64,000 nucleotides of DNA from Delftia tsuruhatensis NBRC 16741 (GTDB taxonomy: Bacteria; Pseudomonadota; Gammaproteobacteria; Burkholderiales; Burkholderiaceae_C): contig NZ_BCTO01000024.1 in assembly GCF_001571325.1 (NCBI RefSeq), positions 124,001-188,000 of the forward strand, written 5' to 3'. The translations under genes and the position numbers were made by a program. This document shows, in pieces, positions 36,245 through 44,778 of the stretch (positions are counted from its first letter, which is position 1; each line of letters begins with the position of its first letter). The notes under the pieces were generated by a model that saw only the letters and a program-made list of their open reading frames with translations, searched no databases and was not told the DNA's origin.

Positions 36245-37606
36245 TCAACGCGTCTCGCCATCCACCTTCAGATAGCGGGCAACGCCCTGTGCCGCGTGCA
36301 CGCCGCTGGCCATGCATGCCGTCAGCAGGTAGCCACCCGTGGGAGCCTCCCAGTCCAGCATTTCGCCGGCACAGAAAACGCCGGGCGCAGCCACGCACAT
36401 GCCATTGGCATCCAACGCCTGCAGCCGCACGCCACCTGCGGTGCTGATGGCCTCGTCGATGGGCCGGGCCGCCACCAAGGTGATGGGCAGGGCCTTGATG
36501 GCCTGGGCCAGCCGCGCGGGATCGGCCACGCCGTCCTTGCCCAGCACCTCATGCAGCACGGCGGCCTTGATGCCGTCCAGGCCCAGGCGCCCCTTCAGAT
36601 GGCTGGCCAGGCTGCGTGAGCCACGCGGATGGCGCACCTCCGCCAGCACGCGCTCGGGTGTCAACTGGGGCAGCAGGTCGAGATGGACGGTGGCATGCCC
36701 GTCGCGCGCAATGACTTCGCGCAGCGCGGCAGAGACGGCATAGACCAGGCTGCCCTCCACGCCCGTGGTCGTGGCCACGAATTCGCCCTTGCGCGAGAAA
36801 ACGTTGCCCCGGCCATCATCAAAGGACAGCGCCACCGACTTGAAAGGCTGGCCGGCAAAGCGCTCGGTGAAATAGGGGCTCCAGCCGCGCGCAGGCTGGG
36901 GGCTGGCCCCCAGCAGCTCGGCCATGAATTCCCTGCGATCGATCTGCCCGCCCGGCGCCGCACCGCCCAGGCCCACATCGAACCCGCAGTTGGAGGGCTT
37001 CAACGCAGCGACTTCCACGCCGCGCTGCTCCAGCCAGGGCATCCAGGCGCCATCCGAGCCCAGCCGCGCCCAGCTGCCGCCGCCCAGCGCCAGCACCACG
37101 GCCTTCGCGTGCACCTGCAGCCGCCCTTCGGGGGTATCAAAGCCCAGCGCATCGCCATCCTGCCAACCCAGCCAGCGGTGGCGCGTGTGCAGGACCACGC
37201 CCTGGGTCTGCAGACGCACCAGCCAGGCACGCAGCAAGGGCGCAGCCTTCATGTCCTTGGGGAATACGCGGCCCGAACTGCCCACAAAGGTTTCCACGCC
37301 CAGCTCGCCGGCCCAGGCACGCAGCTGATCCGGGGGCAGCAGCTCCAGCCAGCGCGACACCTCGGCACTGCGCTCGCCATAGCGGGAGACAAAGGCGGGC
37401 AGGTTTTCGGAATGGGTCAGGTTGAGCCCGCCCTTGCCGGCCATGAGGAACTTGCGTCCTGCGGAGGACTTGGCCTCGAACACATGGACAGTCAGCCCCT
37501 TGCCGGCCAGCCCTTCGGCCGCCATCAGGCCCGCAGGCCCGGCGCCGATCACCGCCACATCGCAGTCCATCGTGCGCGCCGCCGCGCTGTGTTCAAAAGC
37601 ATCCAT
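36245..37606 (-). CDS. HI0933/YhiN-like flavoprotein (TIGR03862 family)
   Basis: 453 residues from the ATG at 37606; an ATG at 37621 is also possible. The FAD-binding Rossmann motif is VAVIGAGPAGLMAAEGLA near the start, followed by FEAKSSAGRKFLMAGKGGLNLTHSE, the block that defines this family (GRK and K.GG.N.T). A C-terminal second dinucleotide segment reads APGVFCAGEMLDWEAPTGGYLL. The family is a predicted NAD(P)/FAD oxidoreductase with no established substrate. It is cytosolic and divergent from trxA. Confidence 0.9.
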   Translation of the reverse strand: MDAFEHSAAARTMDCDVAVIGAGPAGLMAAEGLAGKGLTVHVFEAKSSAGRKFLMAGKGGLNLTHSENLPAFVSRYGERSAEVSRWLELLPPDQLRAWAGELGVETFVGSSGRVFPKDMKAAPLLRAWLVRLQTQGVVLHTRHRWLGWQDGDALGFDTPEGRLQVHAKAVVLALGGGSWARLGSDGAWMPWLEQRGVEVAALKPSNCGFDVGLGGAAPGGQIDRREFMAELLGASPQPARGWSPYFTERFAGQPFKSVALSFDDGRGNVFSRKGEFVATTTGVEGSLVYAVSAALREVIARDGHATVHLDLLPQLTPERVLAEVRHPRGSRSLASHLKGRLGLDGIKAAVLHEVLGKDGVADPARLAQAIKALPITLVAARPIDEAISTAGGVRLQALDANGMCVAAPGVFCAGEMLDWEAPTGGYLLTACMASGVHAAQGVARYLKVDGETR

Positions 37607-37892
37607 CACATCAGTTCCCATTCCAAGCTCGCATTCAACTTTGCGCTGCCGGCAGACTCATATGCCTGCAGCGCGGGCGCGCAGAATACCCTGCCGCAGG
37701 CCGGCCTGCGCGCAGGCGCCACTAATTCCCGATGACCCCGCAACCCTGCTGCCGCCCCGTAAACAGCTATGACAGTCATAGCATCCAGCTACCGCCCATA
37801 CGGTGCAGCAGGTGATAGGTTTCTGTCACAATCATTTCGCGGTGCGGATTTTCCTGCGCCTTCCTCATTGCGAAAAATCAAGGACATCACCC
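37607..37892. promoter_or_regulatory. Divergent control region between the flavoprotein gene and trxA
   Basis: 286 bp with no gene I would support. It carries a perfect 17-bp palindrome GCTATGAC-A-GTCATAGC at 37766-37782, about 110 bp before trxA. The A+T-rich part near 37810-37835 (with CACAAT) is the likely trxA promoter, though the -35 match is weak. AAGGA before the trxA ATG is a good ribosome site. Confidence 0.5.
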
Positions 37893-38225
37893 ATGGCCAG
37901 CGAACTGATCAAACACATCTCCGACGCAAGCTTTGAAGCTGACGTCTTGCAACCCGGCTCCACGGTGCTGGTCGATTACTGGGCCGAATGGTGCGGTCCC
38001 TGCAAGATGATCGCCCCCATCCTCGACGAAGCAGCCCAGACCTACAAGGACAAGCTGTCCATCGCCAAGATGAATGTGGACGAGAACCGCGAGATCCCGG
38101 CCAAGTTCGGCATCCGCGGCATCCCCACGCTGATGCTGTTCAAGGACGGCCAGCTGGCCGCCACCAAGGTCGGCGCCCTCAACAAGGCACAGCTGTCTGC
38201 TTTCCTGGACCAGCACCTGGCCTGA
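37893..38225 (+). CDS. trxA: Thioredoxin 1
   Basis: 110 residues, the classical thioredoxin that reduces disulphides in ribonucleotide reductase, methionine sulphoxide reductase and PAPS reductase. Active site WCGPC at 33-37, buried Asp28 ([11 protein letters not shown]), and cis-proline in [10 protein letters not shown]. The ATG at 37893 has AAGGA eight bases upstream; an in-frame ATG 90 bp further up is not used by family members. It precedes rho, a trxA-rho order widespread in proteobacteria. Confidence 0.97.
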   Translation: MASELIKHISDASFEADVLQPGSTVLVDYWAEWCGPCKMIAPILDEAAQTYKDKLSIAKMNVDENREIPAKFGIRGIPTLMLFKDGQLAATKVGALNKAQLSAFLDQHLA

Positions 38226-38232
38226 TTCTCAT

Positions 38233-38257
38233 GGCTGCCCCCTACACCGGGGCAGCC
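38233..38257 (+). terminator. Hairpin after trxA
   Basis: GGCTGCCCC pairs perfectly with GGGGCAGCC (9 bp, 7-base loop) directly behind the trxA stop. No T-run follows, so it may stabilise the trxA 3' end instead of ending transcription fully. Confidence 0.55.
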
Positions 38258-38332
38258 AAACATGCGGCCCGGCGCTGACCGCTGCACCGCATCGCACTGG
38301 CGCACAAACCCTGCGCCAGCGCAAATTTCCCT

Positions 38333-38361
38333 ATGACCTGCGGATTTTTTCCTGTCATAAT
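38333..38361 (+). promoter_or_regulatory. Putative rho promoter
   Basis: ATGACC (38333-38338) and CATAAT (38356-38361) are separated by 17 bp, matching four and five of six consensus positions. This leaves an untranslated leader of about 125 nt before the rho ATG, comparable to the leader used for Rho autoregulation in E. coli. Confidence 0.5.
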
Positions 38362-38492
38362 GCCCTTCATCACCGGCCTTATGCATCGAAGGCCGCGCTG
38401 AGACCCTCAGGCAAGCCAGCCCACTTCCACAGTGTTTCGCTTGGCTCAACGCCTCCCCCTGGTTTCTTTCCACTCCGTTCTGGAGTCTCTCC

Positions 38493-39755
38493 ATGCACCT
38501 TAATGAACTCAAGGCACTGCACGTGTCTGAAGTCCTGAAGCAGGCCGAAGCGCTTGAGATCGAAAACGTCGGTCGCATGCGCAAGCAAGAGTTGATGTTC
38601 GCCATCATCAAAAAGCGCGCCAAGGCCGGGGAACAAGTGTTCGCCGACGGCGTGCTGGAAATCCTGCCGGATGGTTTCGGCTTCCTGCGCAGCCCCGACA
38701 CCAGCTACACGGCCAGCACCGACGACATCTACATCTCGCCCAGCCAGGTCCGCCGCTTCAACCTGCACACCGGCGACATGATCGAAGGCGAAGTGCGCAC
38801 ACCCAAGGATGGCGAGCGCTACTTTGCCCTGACCAAGCTCGACTCCGTCAATGGCGGCTCGCCCGAGCAGAACAAGCACAAAGTGCTGTTCGAGAATCTG
38901 ACCCCCCTGTTCCCCACCCAGCAGCTGCGCCTGGAGCGCGAGATCAAGGGCGAGGAGAACATCACCGGCCGCATCATCGACATCATCGCCCCCATCGGCC
39001 GCGGCCAGCGCGCGCTGATCGTCGCGCCGCCCAAGAGCGGCAAGACCATGATGATGCAGAGCATCGCCCACGCCATCACGGCCAACCATCCCGACGTTCA
39101 CCTGATGGTGCTGCTGGTCGATGAGCGCCCCGAGGAAGTGACCGAGATGCAGCGCTCGGTCAAGGGCGAGATCATCGCCTCCACCTTCGACGAGCCCGCC
39201 ACGCGCCACGTGCACGTGGCCGAGATGGTGATCGAGCGCGCCAAGCGCCTGGTCGAACTCAAGAAGGACGTGGTCATCCTGCTGGACTCCATCACCCGCC
39301 TGGCCCGCGCCTACAACAACGTCGTGCCCTCGTCGGGCAAGGTGCTGTCGGGCGGCGTGGACTCCAACGCGCTGCAGCGCCCCAAGCGCTTCTTCGGCGC
39401 GGCGCGCAATGTGGAAGAAGGCGGCTCGCTGACCATCATCGCCACGGCCCTGGTCGATACCGGCAGCCGCATGGACGAAGTGATCTTCGAAGAGTTCAAG
39501 GGCACGGGCAACAGCGAACTGGCCCTGAACCGCCGCCTCTACGAAAAGCGCGTGTTCCCCGCCATCGAACTCAACAAGAGCGGCACGCGCCGCGAAGAAC
39601 TGCTGCTGGCTCCCGAGATCCTGCAGAAGACGCGCATCCTGCGCCAGTTCATGTACAACATGGACGAGATCGAGGCCATGGAGCTGATGATCAAGAACAT
39701 GCGGGCCACCAAGACCAACGTGGACTTCTTCGACATGATGCGCCGCGGCGGCTGA
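38493..39755 (+). CDS. rho: Transcription termination factor Rho
   Basis: 420 residues, one residue longer than E. coli Rho. The N-terminal helix bundle (1-45, [19 protein letters not shown]) leads to the cold-shock-like RNA-binding domain (about 48-118, with [12 protein letters not shown] and [15 protein letters not shown]). The ATPase has Walker A APPKSGKT (178-185), Walker [16 protein letters not shown], the Q-loop [20 protein letters not shown] and the R-loop after it. No insertion domain is present, unlike actinobacterial Rho. It is a hexameric RNA translocase that ends untranslated transcripts. A strong terminator follows. Confidence 0.98.
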   Translation: MHLNELKALHVSEVLKQAEALEIENVGRMRKQELMFAIIKKRAKAGEQVFADGVLEILPDGFGFLRSPDTSYTASTDDIYISPSQVRRFNLHTGDMIEGEVRTPKDGERYFALTKLDSVNGGSPEQNKHKVLFENLTPLFPTQQLRLEREIKGEENITGRIIDIIAPIGRGQRALIVAPPKSGKTMMMQSIAHAITANHPDVHLMVLLVDERPEEVTEMQRSVKGEIIASTFDEPATRHVHVAEMVIERAKRLVELKKDVVILLDSITRLARAYNNVVPSSGKVLSGGVDSNALQRPKRFFGAARNVEEGGSLTIIATALVDTGSRMDEVIFEEFKGTGNSELALNRRLYEKRVFPAIELNKSGTRREELLLAPEILQKTRILRQFMYNMDEIEAMELMIKNMRATKTNVDFFDMMRRGG

Positions 39756-39784
39756 TCTCAGAGATCCAGCCCACGGCACCTGCG

Positions 39785-39810
39785 AACGCCTCGCTCACGC
39801 GGGGCGTTTT
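39785..39810 (+). terminator. Terminator of rho
   Basis: Ten-pair stem AACGCCTCGC-TCAC-GCGGGGCGTT (one T-G pair) followed by TTTT, about 30 bases after the rho stop. Confidence 0.85.
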
Positions 39811-39819
39811 GCATTCAGC

Positions 39820-41229
39820 TCACCATGCAGCGGCAGCCGTACCCAGGGCGCAAGCCGCACGCTCCCAGTGCATGGGAGCGCCCGCCACCTCCACCGGCGC
39901 CCGCAGGCGCCGCGCGGGCCCCCAGGAAGTGGCCTCGACGGCCGCGCCGAAATCCGCCCAACCGTCCACCGCCGCCAGCGTGCAGGGGTCCGGATCACCG
40001 ACGCCCTGCCCCGCCAGGAGATGGGCCGTGCGCGCCAGCGAGGCGCGCACCGTGCTGCCGCCCAGCCCCTGGCTGCGCCGCACCAGCGCCATCACCACGG
40101 CGGCCGCCATCAGATAACCCGTTGCATGATCCAACGCCTGCAGCGGCAACGGCGTGGGCCGGTCGCGACCCAGCCGGTGCATGCCCGCATCGGCAATGCC
40201 GGCGCTCATCTGCACCAGACTGTCGAAACCGCGCCGCTGCTGCCAGGGCCCGCTCCAGCCATAGGCATTGAGCGACACGTCGATGAGCGAAGGATTCACC
40301 TGCCGACGCCACGCGGCACCGAATCCCAGGCCTTCCAGCGCGCCGTCCCGGTAGCCATGGACCAGCACATCGGCCCCGGCCAGCAGTTGCTCGAACACGG
40401 CACGATGCTGTGGCGCCCGCAGGTCCAGCCGGGCACAGCGCTTGCCCAGCGTGACCTCGGGCACCGTGCCGGGCTCCTCCCAGCCCGGCGGATCGATGCG
40501 CAACACCTCGGCGCCGTGACCCGCCAGCCATCGCGTGGCAGCGGGGCCGGCCAGAATGCGCGTCAGGTCCAGCACGCGCAGCCCCTGCAGCGGGCGCCTG
40601 GCCGATGGCTGCCAGGCACCCGCATGCCGGCTCGATTGCGGATGCGGATGTGGATGCATCTGCCACGCCAGCAAGGGCTCCCGCTGCACTGCGCGACCCT
40701 GCGGGTGCGCGGCCCATTCAGACAGCCCGCGCATGGCTGCAGCACAGCCGCCTTGCGCCACAACGGCCGACTCCAGCTCTTGTGCTGCCCAGCGCTCGAC
40801 CGCGGCAGCCACGGCCTCGCGTTCGGCGGGCGCATCCAGAACGGCCAGTGCCGCTGCACGGTGATGGGGCGCGTTGGTATGCAGGCGAATCCAGCCGTCC
40901 GCCGAGCGGTAGTCGCCGGCCACGGAATCCCACAGCGCGGGCATCTCCCAGCCCTGCGGATGCAGGCTATGGCCAAACCACAAGGAGGCAAGCCTGCGAT
41001 CCACCACCACACGCGGCGCTGCAGCGTCGAGCTGCGCGATCAACTCGGATAGGCAAAGGCCTGCCACGCCCAGGCTGGCGGCCGCCAGATCGGAGACCGG
41101 GAACACGGAGGCCAAGGACCCACGACCTCGCTGCTCCAGACGTTGGAGCGCCACCGGATCACCATCCAGCGCCTCCCAGATCTGGCCGGTGCAATGGTCG
41201 AAAGCGCAGGGAAAAGGGAGACGGGACAT
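39820..41229 (-). CDS. Class III CoA-transferase (CaiB/BaiF family) with apparently swapped halves
   Basis: 469 residues. The normally N-terminal CaiB core lies in the second half: LQGLRVLDLTRILAGPAATR (214-233), GAEVLRID, LRAPQHRAVFEQLLAGADVLVHGYR, and ALDHATGYLMAAAVVMAL, with Asp367 in the position of the catalytic Asp. The first half (about 100-190) resembles the segment that usually comes last, DYRSADGWIRLHTNAPHHRAA and then GGCAAAMRGLSEWAAHPQGRA. A His/Pro-rich linker (191-205) joins them. It moves CoA between carboxylic acids; substrates are unknown. AGGAG lies eight bases before the ATG. It is divergent from the HTH-citrate synthase at 41330. Confidence 0.85.
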   Translation of the reverse strand: MSRLPFPCAFDHCTGQIWEALDGDPVALQRLEQRGRGSLASVFPVSDLAAASLGVAGLCLSELIAQLDAAAPRVVVDRRLASLWFGHSLHPQGWEMPALWDSVAGDYRSADGWIRLHTNAPHHRAAALAVLDAPAEREAVAAAVERWAAQELESAVVAQGGCAAAMRGLSEWAAHPQGRAVQREPLLAWQMHPHPHPQSSRHAGAWQPSARRPLQGLRVLDLTRILAGPAATRWLAGHGAEVLRIDPPGWEEPGTVPEVTLGKRCARLDLRAPQHRAVFEQLLAGADVLVHGYRDGALEGLGFGAAWRRQVNPSLIDVSLNAYGWSGPWQQRRGFDSLVQMSAGIADAGMHRLGRDRPTPLPLQALDHATGYLMAAAVVMALVRRSQGLGGSTVRASLARTAHLLAGQGVGDPDPCTLAAVDGWADFGAAVEATSWGPARRLRAPVEVAGAPMHWERAACALGTAAAAW

Positions 41230-41268
41230 GGAGCACTCCTGGCAGCTGAAACAAGGCTTGGAACTCGC

Positions 41269-41296
41269 ACCATAGGTTCCTGGTAAATATTGTCAA
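41269..41296 (-). promoter_or_regulatory. Putative promoter of the CoA-transferase gene
   Basis: On the reverse strand a perfect TTGACA (complement of 41291-41296) and TATGGT (complement of 41269-41274) are 16 bp apart. The predicted start gives a leader of about 33 nt with a good ribosome site. The -35 sits in the middle of a perfect palindrome. Confidence 0.6.
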
Positions 41297-41315
41297 TATT
41301 GATTCAATTAATCAA
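41286..41315. promoter_or_regulatory. Overlapping AT-rich palindromes in the CoA-transferase/citrate synthase control region
   Basis: AATATTG-T-CAATATT (41286-41300), a perfect 15-bp palindrome, shares two bases with TTGATT-CAATT-AATCAA (41299-41315), a perfect 6-bp inverted repeat. A third palindrome TCAATATTGA (41293-41302) bridges both. They cover the -35 of the CoA-transferase promoter and end 14 bases before the start of the divergent gene. The DNA here is far more A+T-rich than its surroundings. Confidence 0.65.
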
Positions 41316-41329
41316 CATATGATCGACCC

Positions 41330-42523
41330 ATGCCCGACTACCTGAACTCCACCGAGGCCACCGCGCTGCTGGGCGTGAGCCGTGCCACGCTGTACGCCTA
41401 TGTCAGCCGAGGCCTGCTGCAGGCCCACGCCGCAGACACGCCGCGCCAAAGCCGCTACCTGCGCGAAGAGGTCGAGCAGCTCGCACGCCAGCGCGGCCTG
41501 GGCCGCAAGCCGCGCGAAGTGGCGCAGGCCGCGCTCAGCTGGGGCCTGCCGGTGCTGGAGTCCACGATCACATTGATAGAAAAGGGCCGCCTGTACTACC
41601 GGGGCGAGGACGCCGTTCACTGGGCGCGAACCCGCACGCTGGAGGAGACAGCCGCCCTCCTGTGGCAATACCCGACCCAGGCAGCCTTCGCTGCAAACGC
41701 CGTGGAGGCCGCGCCTTTGCTGTCCGACCTGCAGCAGCGCATGGCAGGCCAACCGTGCGAAAACACATTGCTGCCCCTGTTCACCGTCGCCAGCGATGAC
41801 ACGGCCACCGCTGCCTGGCAGCAATCACCCGAACGGCTGGCGGCAGGCTGCGGTGCGCTGTTGCGCCTGCTGGCTGCCTGCCTGCTGGGCACCGTGCCGG
41901 ACAAGGCCGCCATCCATCTGCAGTGCGCACGGGCCTGGAAGCTGGATGCGCCAGGCGCGGACCTCGTGCGCGTGGCCCTGGTGCTGTGCGCCGACCATGA
42001 ACTCAACGCATCAGGCTTCACGGCGCGCTGCGTGGCCTCCACGGGCGCAAGCCTGCGCGCTGCCGTGGTGGGAGGCCTTGCCGCCTTGACAGGCGGGCGC
42101 CACGGCGGCACGACCGCGCGCGTGGAAGCGCTGTGGGACGAGGTGGGCGAGCAGCAGATCGCCACCCGCCTGCGCCAGCGTCTGGCGCGCGGCGAATCCC
42201 TGCCCGGCTTCGGCCACCACCTCTACCCTGATGGCGACGTGCGTGCCGCCCTGCTGCTTGACATGCTGCCGGCGCATGGCCCGGCAACGATGCTGGCCAA
42301 GGAGGTGATGGCGCTGACGGGGCAGGCGCCTTCGGTCGATTTCGCGCTGGTGGCCCTGCGACGGCATCTGCAGCTGCCGCCGGGCAGCGCCTTCGGCCTG
42401 TTCGCGCTGGGCCGCTGCGCCGGCTGGCTGGCGCAGGCGCTGGAGCAGCGCTCCACCCGGCAAATCATCCGTCCGCGCGCGGCGTACACGGGCCCCAGGC
42501 CTGCCGGTTTGGCACGGAACTGA
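41330..42523 (+). CDS. Citrate synthase family protein with N-terminal helix-turn-helix
   Basis: 397 residues. Residues 1-60 form a MerR/excisionase-like DNA-binding domain, LNSTEATALLGVSRATLYAYVSRGLL, followed by SRYLREEVEQLARQRG. The rest is a complete citrate synthase fold: substrate-loop His223 (ADHELNAS), catalytic His258 (TGGRHGG), His296 (PGFGHHLYPDGD) and Asp337 (SVDF). The active site is thus intact and the protein could be an enzyme, an acyl-CoA or oxaloacetate-sensing regulator, or both. It is divergent from the CoA-transferase with 100 bp between starts, holding strong palindromes. No Shine-Dalgarno sequence is evident before the ATG. Confidence 0.88.
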   Translation: MPDYLNSTEATALLGVSRATLYAYVSRGLLQAHAADTPRQSRYLREEVEQLARQRGLGRKPREVAQAALSWGLPVLESTITLIEKGRLYYRGEDAVHWARTRTLEETAALLWQYPTQAAFAANAVEAAPLLSDLQQRMAGQPCENTLLPLFTVASDDTATAAWQQSPERLAAGCGALLRLLAACLLGTVPDKAAIHLQCARAWKLDAPGADLVRVALVLCADHELNASGFTARCVASTGASLRAAVVGGLAALTGGRHGGTTARVEALWDEVGEQQIATRLRQRLARGESLPGFGHHLYPDGDVRAALLLDMLPAHGPATMLAKEVMALTGQAPSVDFALVALRRHLQLPPGSAFGLFALGRCAGWLAQALEQRSTRQIIRPRAAYTGPRPAGLARN

Positions 42524-42538
42524 GCACTATGCGATAAT
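42509..42538 (+). promoter_or_regulatory. Putative promoter of rpmE2
   Basis: TTGGCA (42509-42514) and GATAAT (42533-42538) are 18 bp apart, each matching five of six consensus bases, and TGC in front makes the -10 an extended one. The gene start is about 100 bp downstream. Confidence 0.65.
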
Positions 42539-42637
42539 GCAGGGCTTTTTCTTGCGGAAAGTACGCTTGATTTGAACCGCTACAAAGGTTGCAGCGGGTC
42601 AGGCACGGCTACCGCACTTGCATCAGAAGGAAAGATC

Positions 42638-42883
42638 ATGAAAGAAGGCATCCACCCCAACTACCGCGAAGTGCTGTTCGTGGACCTGTCCAACGGCTTC
42701 AAGTTCGTGACCCGCTCCTGCGTGAACACGAAGGAAACCGAAACCTTCGAAGGCAAGGACTACCCCCTGTTCAAGCTGGACACCTCGTCCGAGTCGCACC
42801 CCTTCTACACCGGCACGCAAAAGTCGGTGGACAACATGGGCGGCCGTGTGGAGCGCTTCCGCAACCGTTTCGGCAAGAAGTAA
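42638..42883 (+). CDS. rpmE2: Ribosomal protein bL31, type B
   Basis: 81 residues. It begins [20 protein letters not shown] and ends [11 protein letters not shown], as in the zinc-free C-minus form of L31; only one cysteine is left (RSCVNT) and the CxxC zinc motif is absent. This form usually replaces the zinc-binding L31 when zinc is scarce. The start is fixed by AGAAGGA upstream. I did not find a Zur-type operator before it. It may be the only L31 of the strain or a second copy; the window cannot decide. Confidence 0.95.
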   Translation: MKEGIHPNYREVLFVDLSNGFKFVTRSCVNTKETETFEGKDYPLFKLDTSSESHPFYTGTQKSVDNMGGRVERFRNRFGKK

Positions 42884-42902
42884 ATCCTGCTTCTCCGGCC
42901 AG

Positions 42903-42940
42903 AAGGGCAGCACGGGCAACCGCGCTGCCCTTTTGTTTTT
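42903..42940 (+). terminator. Terminator of rpmE2
   Basis: AAGGGCAGC (42903-42911) pairs with GCTGCCCTT (42924-42932), followed by TTGTTTTT; about 20 bases past the stop. Confidence 0.88.
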
Positions 42941-43038
42941 CGCAGTCCGGCCAATCCATGCCGGCCAGGCATGCCCCATTCTTTTCGAGGCCCTTGCTTC
43001 GCGTATTCTTGCGCCCTCCGTTGCAGAAAGTCCTGTGA

Positions 43039-44778
43039 GTGAACCAGCCCACCCCTGCCATCGTTGCCCAAAGCGCCGTGCGCCGCCTGCCGCGCTGGTC
43101 GCTGCTGCTGCTGTGCCTGGCCTATGTCGTGCCCGGATATGTGGGGCGCAGCCCCTGGCGCATGGCCGACATGGAGGCCTTCGGCTACATGCGGGAGCTG
43201 GCCCTGGGCCATACCTCCTGGCTGGCACCGCGCATGGCGGGGCTGCTGCCCGAATCCGAAGGCCTGCTCTCGTACTGGCTCGGTGCGCTGGCCATGCAGG
43301 GAGCACCTTCCTGGCTGCACCCGGAGATGGCGGCACGCCTGCCCTTCATCGCCATGCTGGTGATCACGCTGGCGGCCACCTGGTGGGGCGTGTACTACCT
43401 GGCGCGCACACCGGGCGCACGCCCCGTGGCCTTTGCCTTTGGCGGTGAGGCCCAGCCTACCGACTATGCGCGCGCCATGGCCGACGGAGGGTTGCTGGCC
43501 CTGGTGGCCTGCCTGGGCCTGGCCCAGCTCTCCCACGAAACCACCAGCTACATGACCCAGCTGGGCTGCGCGGCCCTGCTGTTCTTTGCCGCCGCCGCCA
43601 TGCCCTACCACGGCTGCACGGCCACGCTGGCATTGCTGCTGGGCCTGCCCGGCCTGGCACTGAGCGGCGCGCCGACCGTGGCCACGCTGTTCGGCCTGGG
43701 CGGTACCGCCATGGCTTTCTTCTCGCGCACCTGGGGCGACGAAGCCACGCCCGCCCCACGCGCATCACGCCTGTGGACCGTGCTGTGGCTGGCGGTGACG
43801 ATCTTGGCGGCCGCACTGTCCTGGTGGCTGGACCAGTGGGCCTGGCGCGTGGTGGACAGCGGCACTGCCAAGGAATGGCAAAGCCTGGTCAGGCTGCTGC
43901 TGTGGTTCAGCTGGCCCGCCTGGCCGCTGGCACTGTGGACGCTGTGGGTCTGGCGTCGCCAGATCGCCACGCCCCGGCGCTATCCCCATCTGGCGCTGCC
44001 GCTGTGGTTTGCCATCATTCCGGTGATCGCTTCGTTGAGCACGCTGCCAGCAGACCGCGCCCTGCTGCTGGGCCTGCCCGCCATCGCCACGCTGGCGGCC
44101 TTTGCCCTGCCCACGCTGCGCCGCAGCATCAGCGCCCTGATCGACTGGTTCACCCTGCTGTTCTTCAGCGCCGCGGCCATTGCCATCTGGGTGATCTGGC
44201 TTTCGCTGCAGACCGGCATTCCCGCCAAGCCCGCCGCCAATGTGGCAAGGCTGGCCCCGCAGTTCACGCCGGAATTCTCGGTGCTGTCCTTCGCCGTGGC
44301 GGTGGCTGCCACCCTGGCCTGGTGTGTGCTCGTGGCCTGGCGCACCTCGCGCAACCGTGCGGCCATCTGGAAGAGCCTGGTGCTGCCCGCCAGTGGCGCC
44401 ACGCTGGCCTGGCTGCTGCTGATGACGCTGTGGCTGCCGCTGATGGACCATGCGCGCAGCTTCGAGCCACAGATGCGCCTGGTACTGGCCGAACTGCCCA
44501 GGGACGGCAGCTGCGTTCAAACCTATGGCCTGCCGCGCGCCCACATTGCCGCGCTGCGCTACTACGGTGACATCGATACCCAGCGACTGAGCATGGCCGG
44601 TGCCGCGCGCTGCGACTGGATGGTGGCCGAGGAAGAAACCTGGCTGGATCCTCACAGCGCACGTCTGCAGGCCACCTGGGAGACCGTGGCCCGCGTGGTA
44701 CGGCCCACCGACCGCAAGGACTTCCTTCTGGTCTTGAAACGCAGGCCTGAGGCGAGGCCCGTCCAGGTCAAGCCATGA
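43039..44778 (+). CDS. Polytopic membrane protein, ArnT/PMT-like glycosyltransferase
   Basis: 579 residues with a GTG start and 11 to 13 hydrophobic segments. The first extracytoplasmic loop has GRSPWRMADMEAFGYM (about 37-52), with the Asp found in GT83/PMT enzymes that use polyprenyl-phosphate sugars. Then RLPFIAMLVITLAATWWGVYYLAR resembles the ArnT core. The C-terminal third is a soluble domain of about 90 residues (LAELPRDGSCVQTYGLPRAHIAALRYY). Substrate and acceptor are unknown; lipid A or cell-surface glycosylation is a guess from the family. Its stop overlaps the start of the MATE gene by ATGA. Confidence 0.75.
   Translation: MNQPTPAIVAQSAVRRLPRWSLLLLCLAYVVPGYVGRSPWRMADMEAFGYMRELALGHTSWLAPRMAGLLPESEGLLSYWLGALAMQGAPSWLHPEMAARLPFIAMLVITLAATWWGVYYLARTPGARPVAFAFGGEAQPTDYARAMADGGLLALVACLGLAQLSHETTSYMTQLGCAALLFFAAAAMPYHGCTATLALLLGLPGLALSGAPTVATLFGLGGTAMAFFSRTWGDEATPAPRASRLWTVLWLAVTILAAALSWWLDQWAWRVVDSGTAKEWQSLVRLLLWFSWPAWPLALWTLWVWRRQIATPRRYPHLALPLWFAIIPVIASLSTLPADRALLLGLPAIATLAAFALPTLRRSISALIDWFTLLFFSAAAIAIWVIWLSLQTGIPAKPAANVARLAPQFTPEFSVLSFAVAVAATLAWCVLVAWRTSRNRAAIWKSLVLPASGATLAWLLLMTLWLPLMDHARSFEPQMRLVLAELPRDGSCVQTYGLPRAHIAALRYYGDIDTQRLSMAGAARCDWMVAEEETWLDPHSARLQATWETVARVVRPTDRKDFLLVLKRRPEARPVQVKP

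Noticed and set aside
42524-42637. Zur operator before the zinc-free L31 gene
   Set aside because: No sequence close to the Zur palindrome was found; an ordinary promoter explains the region.
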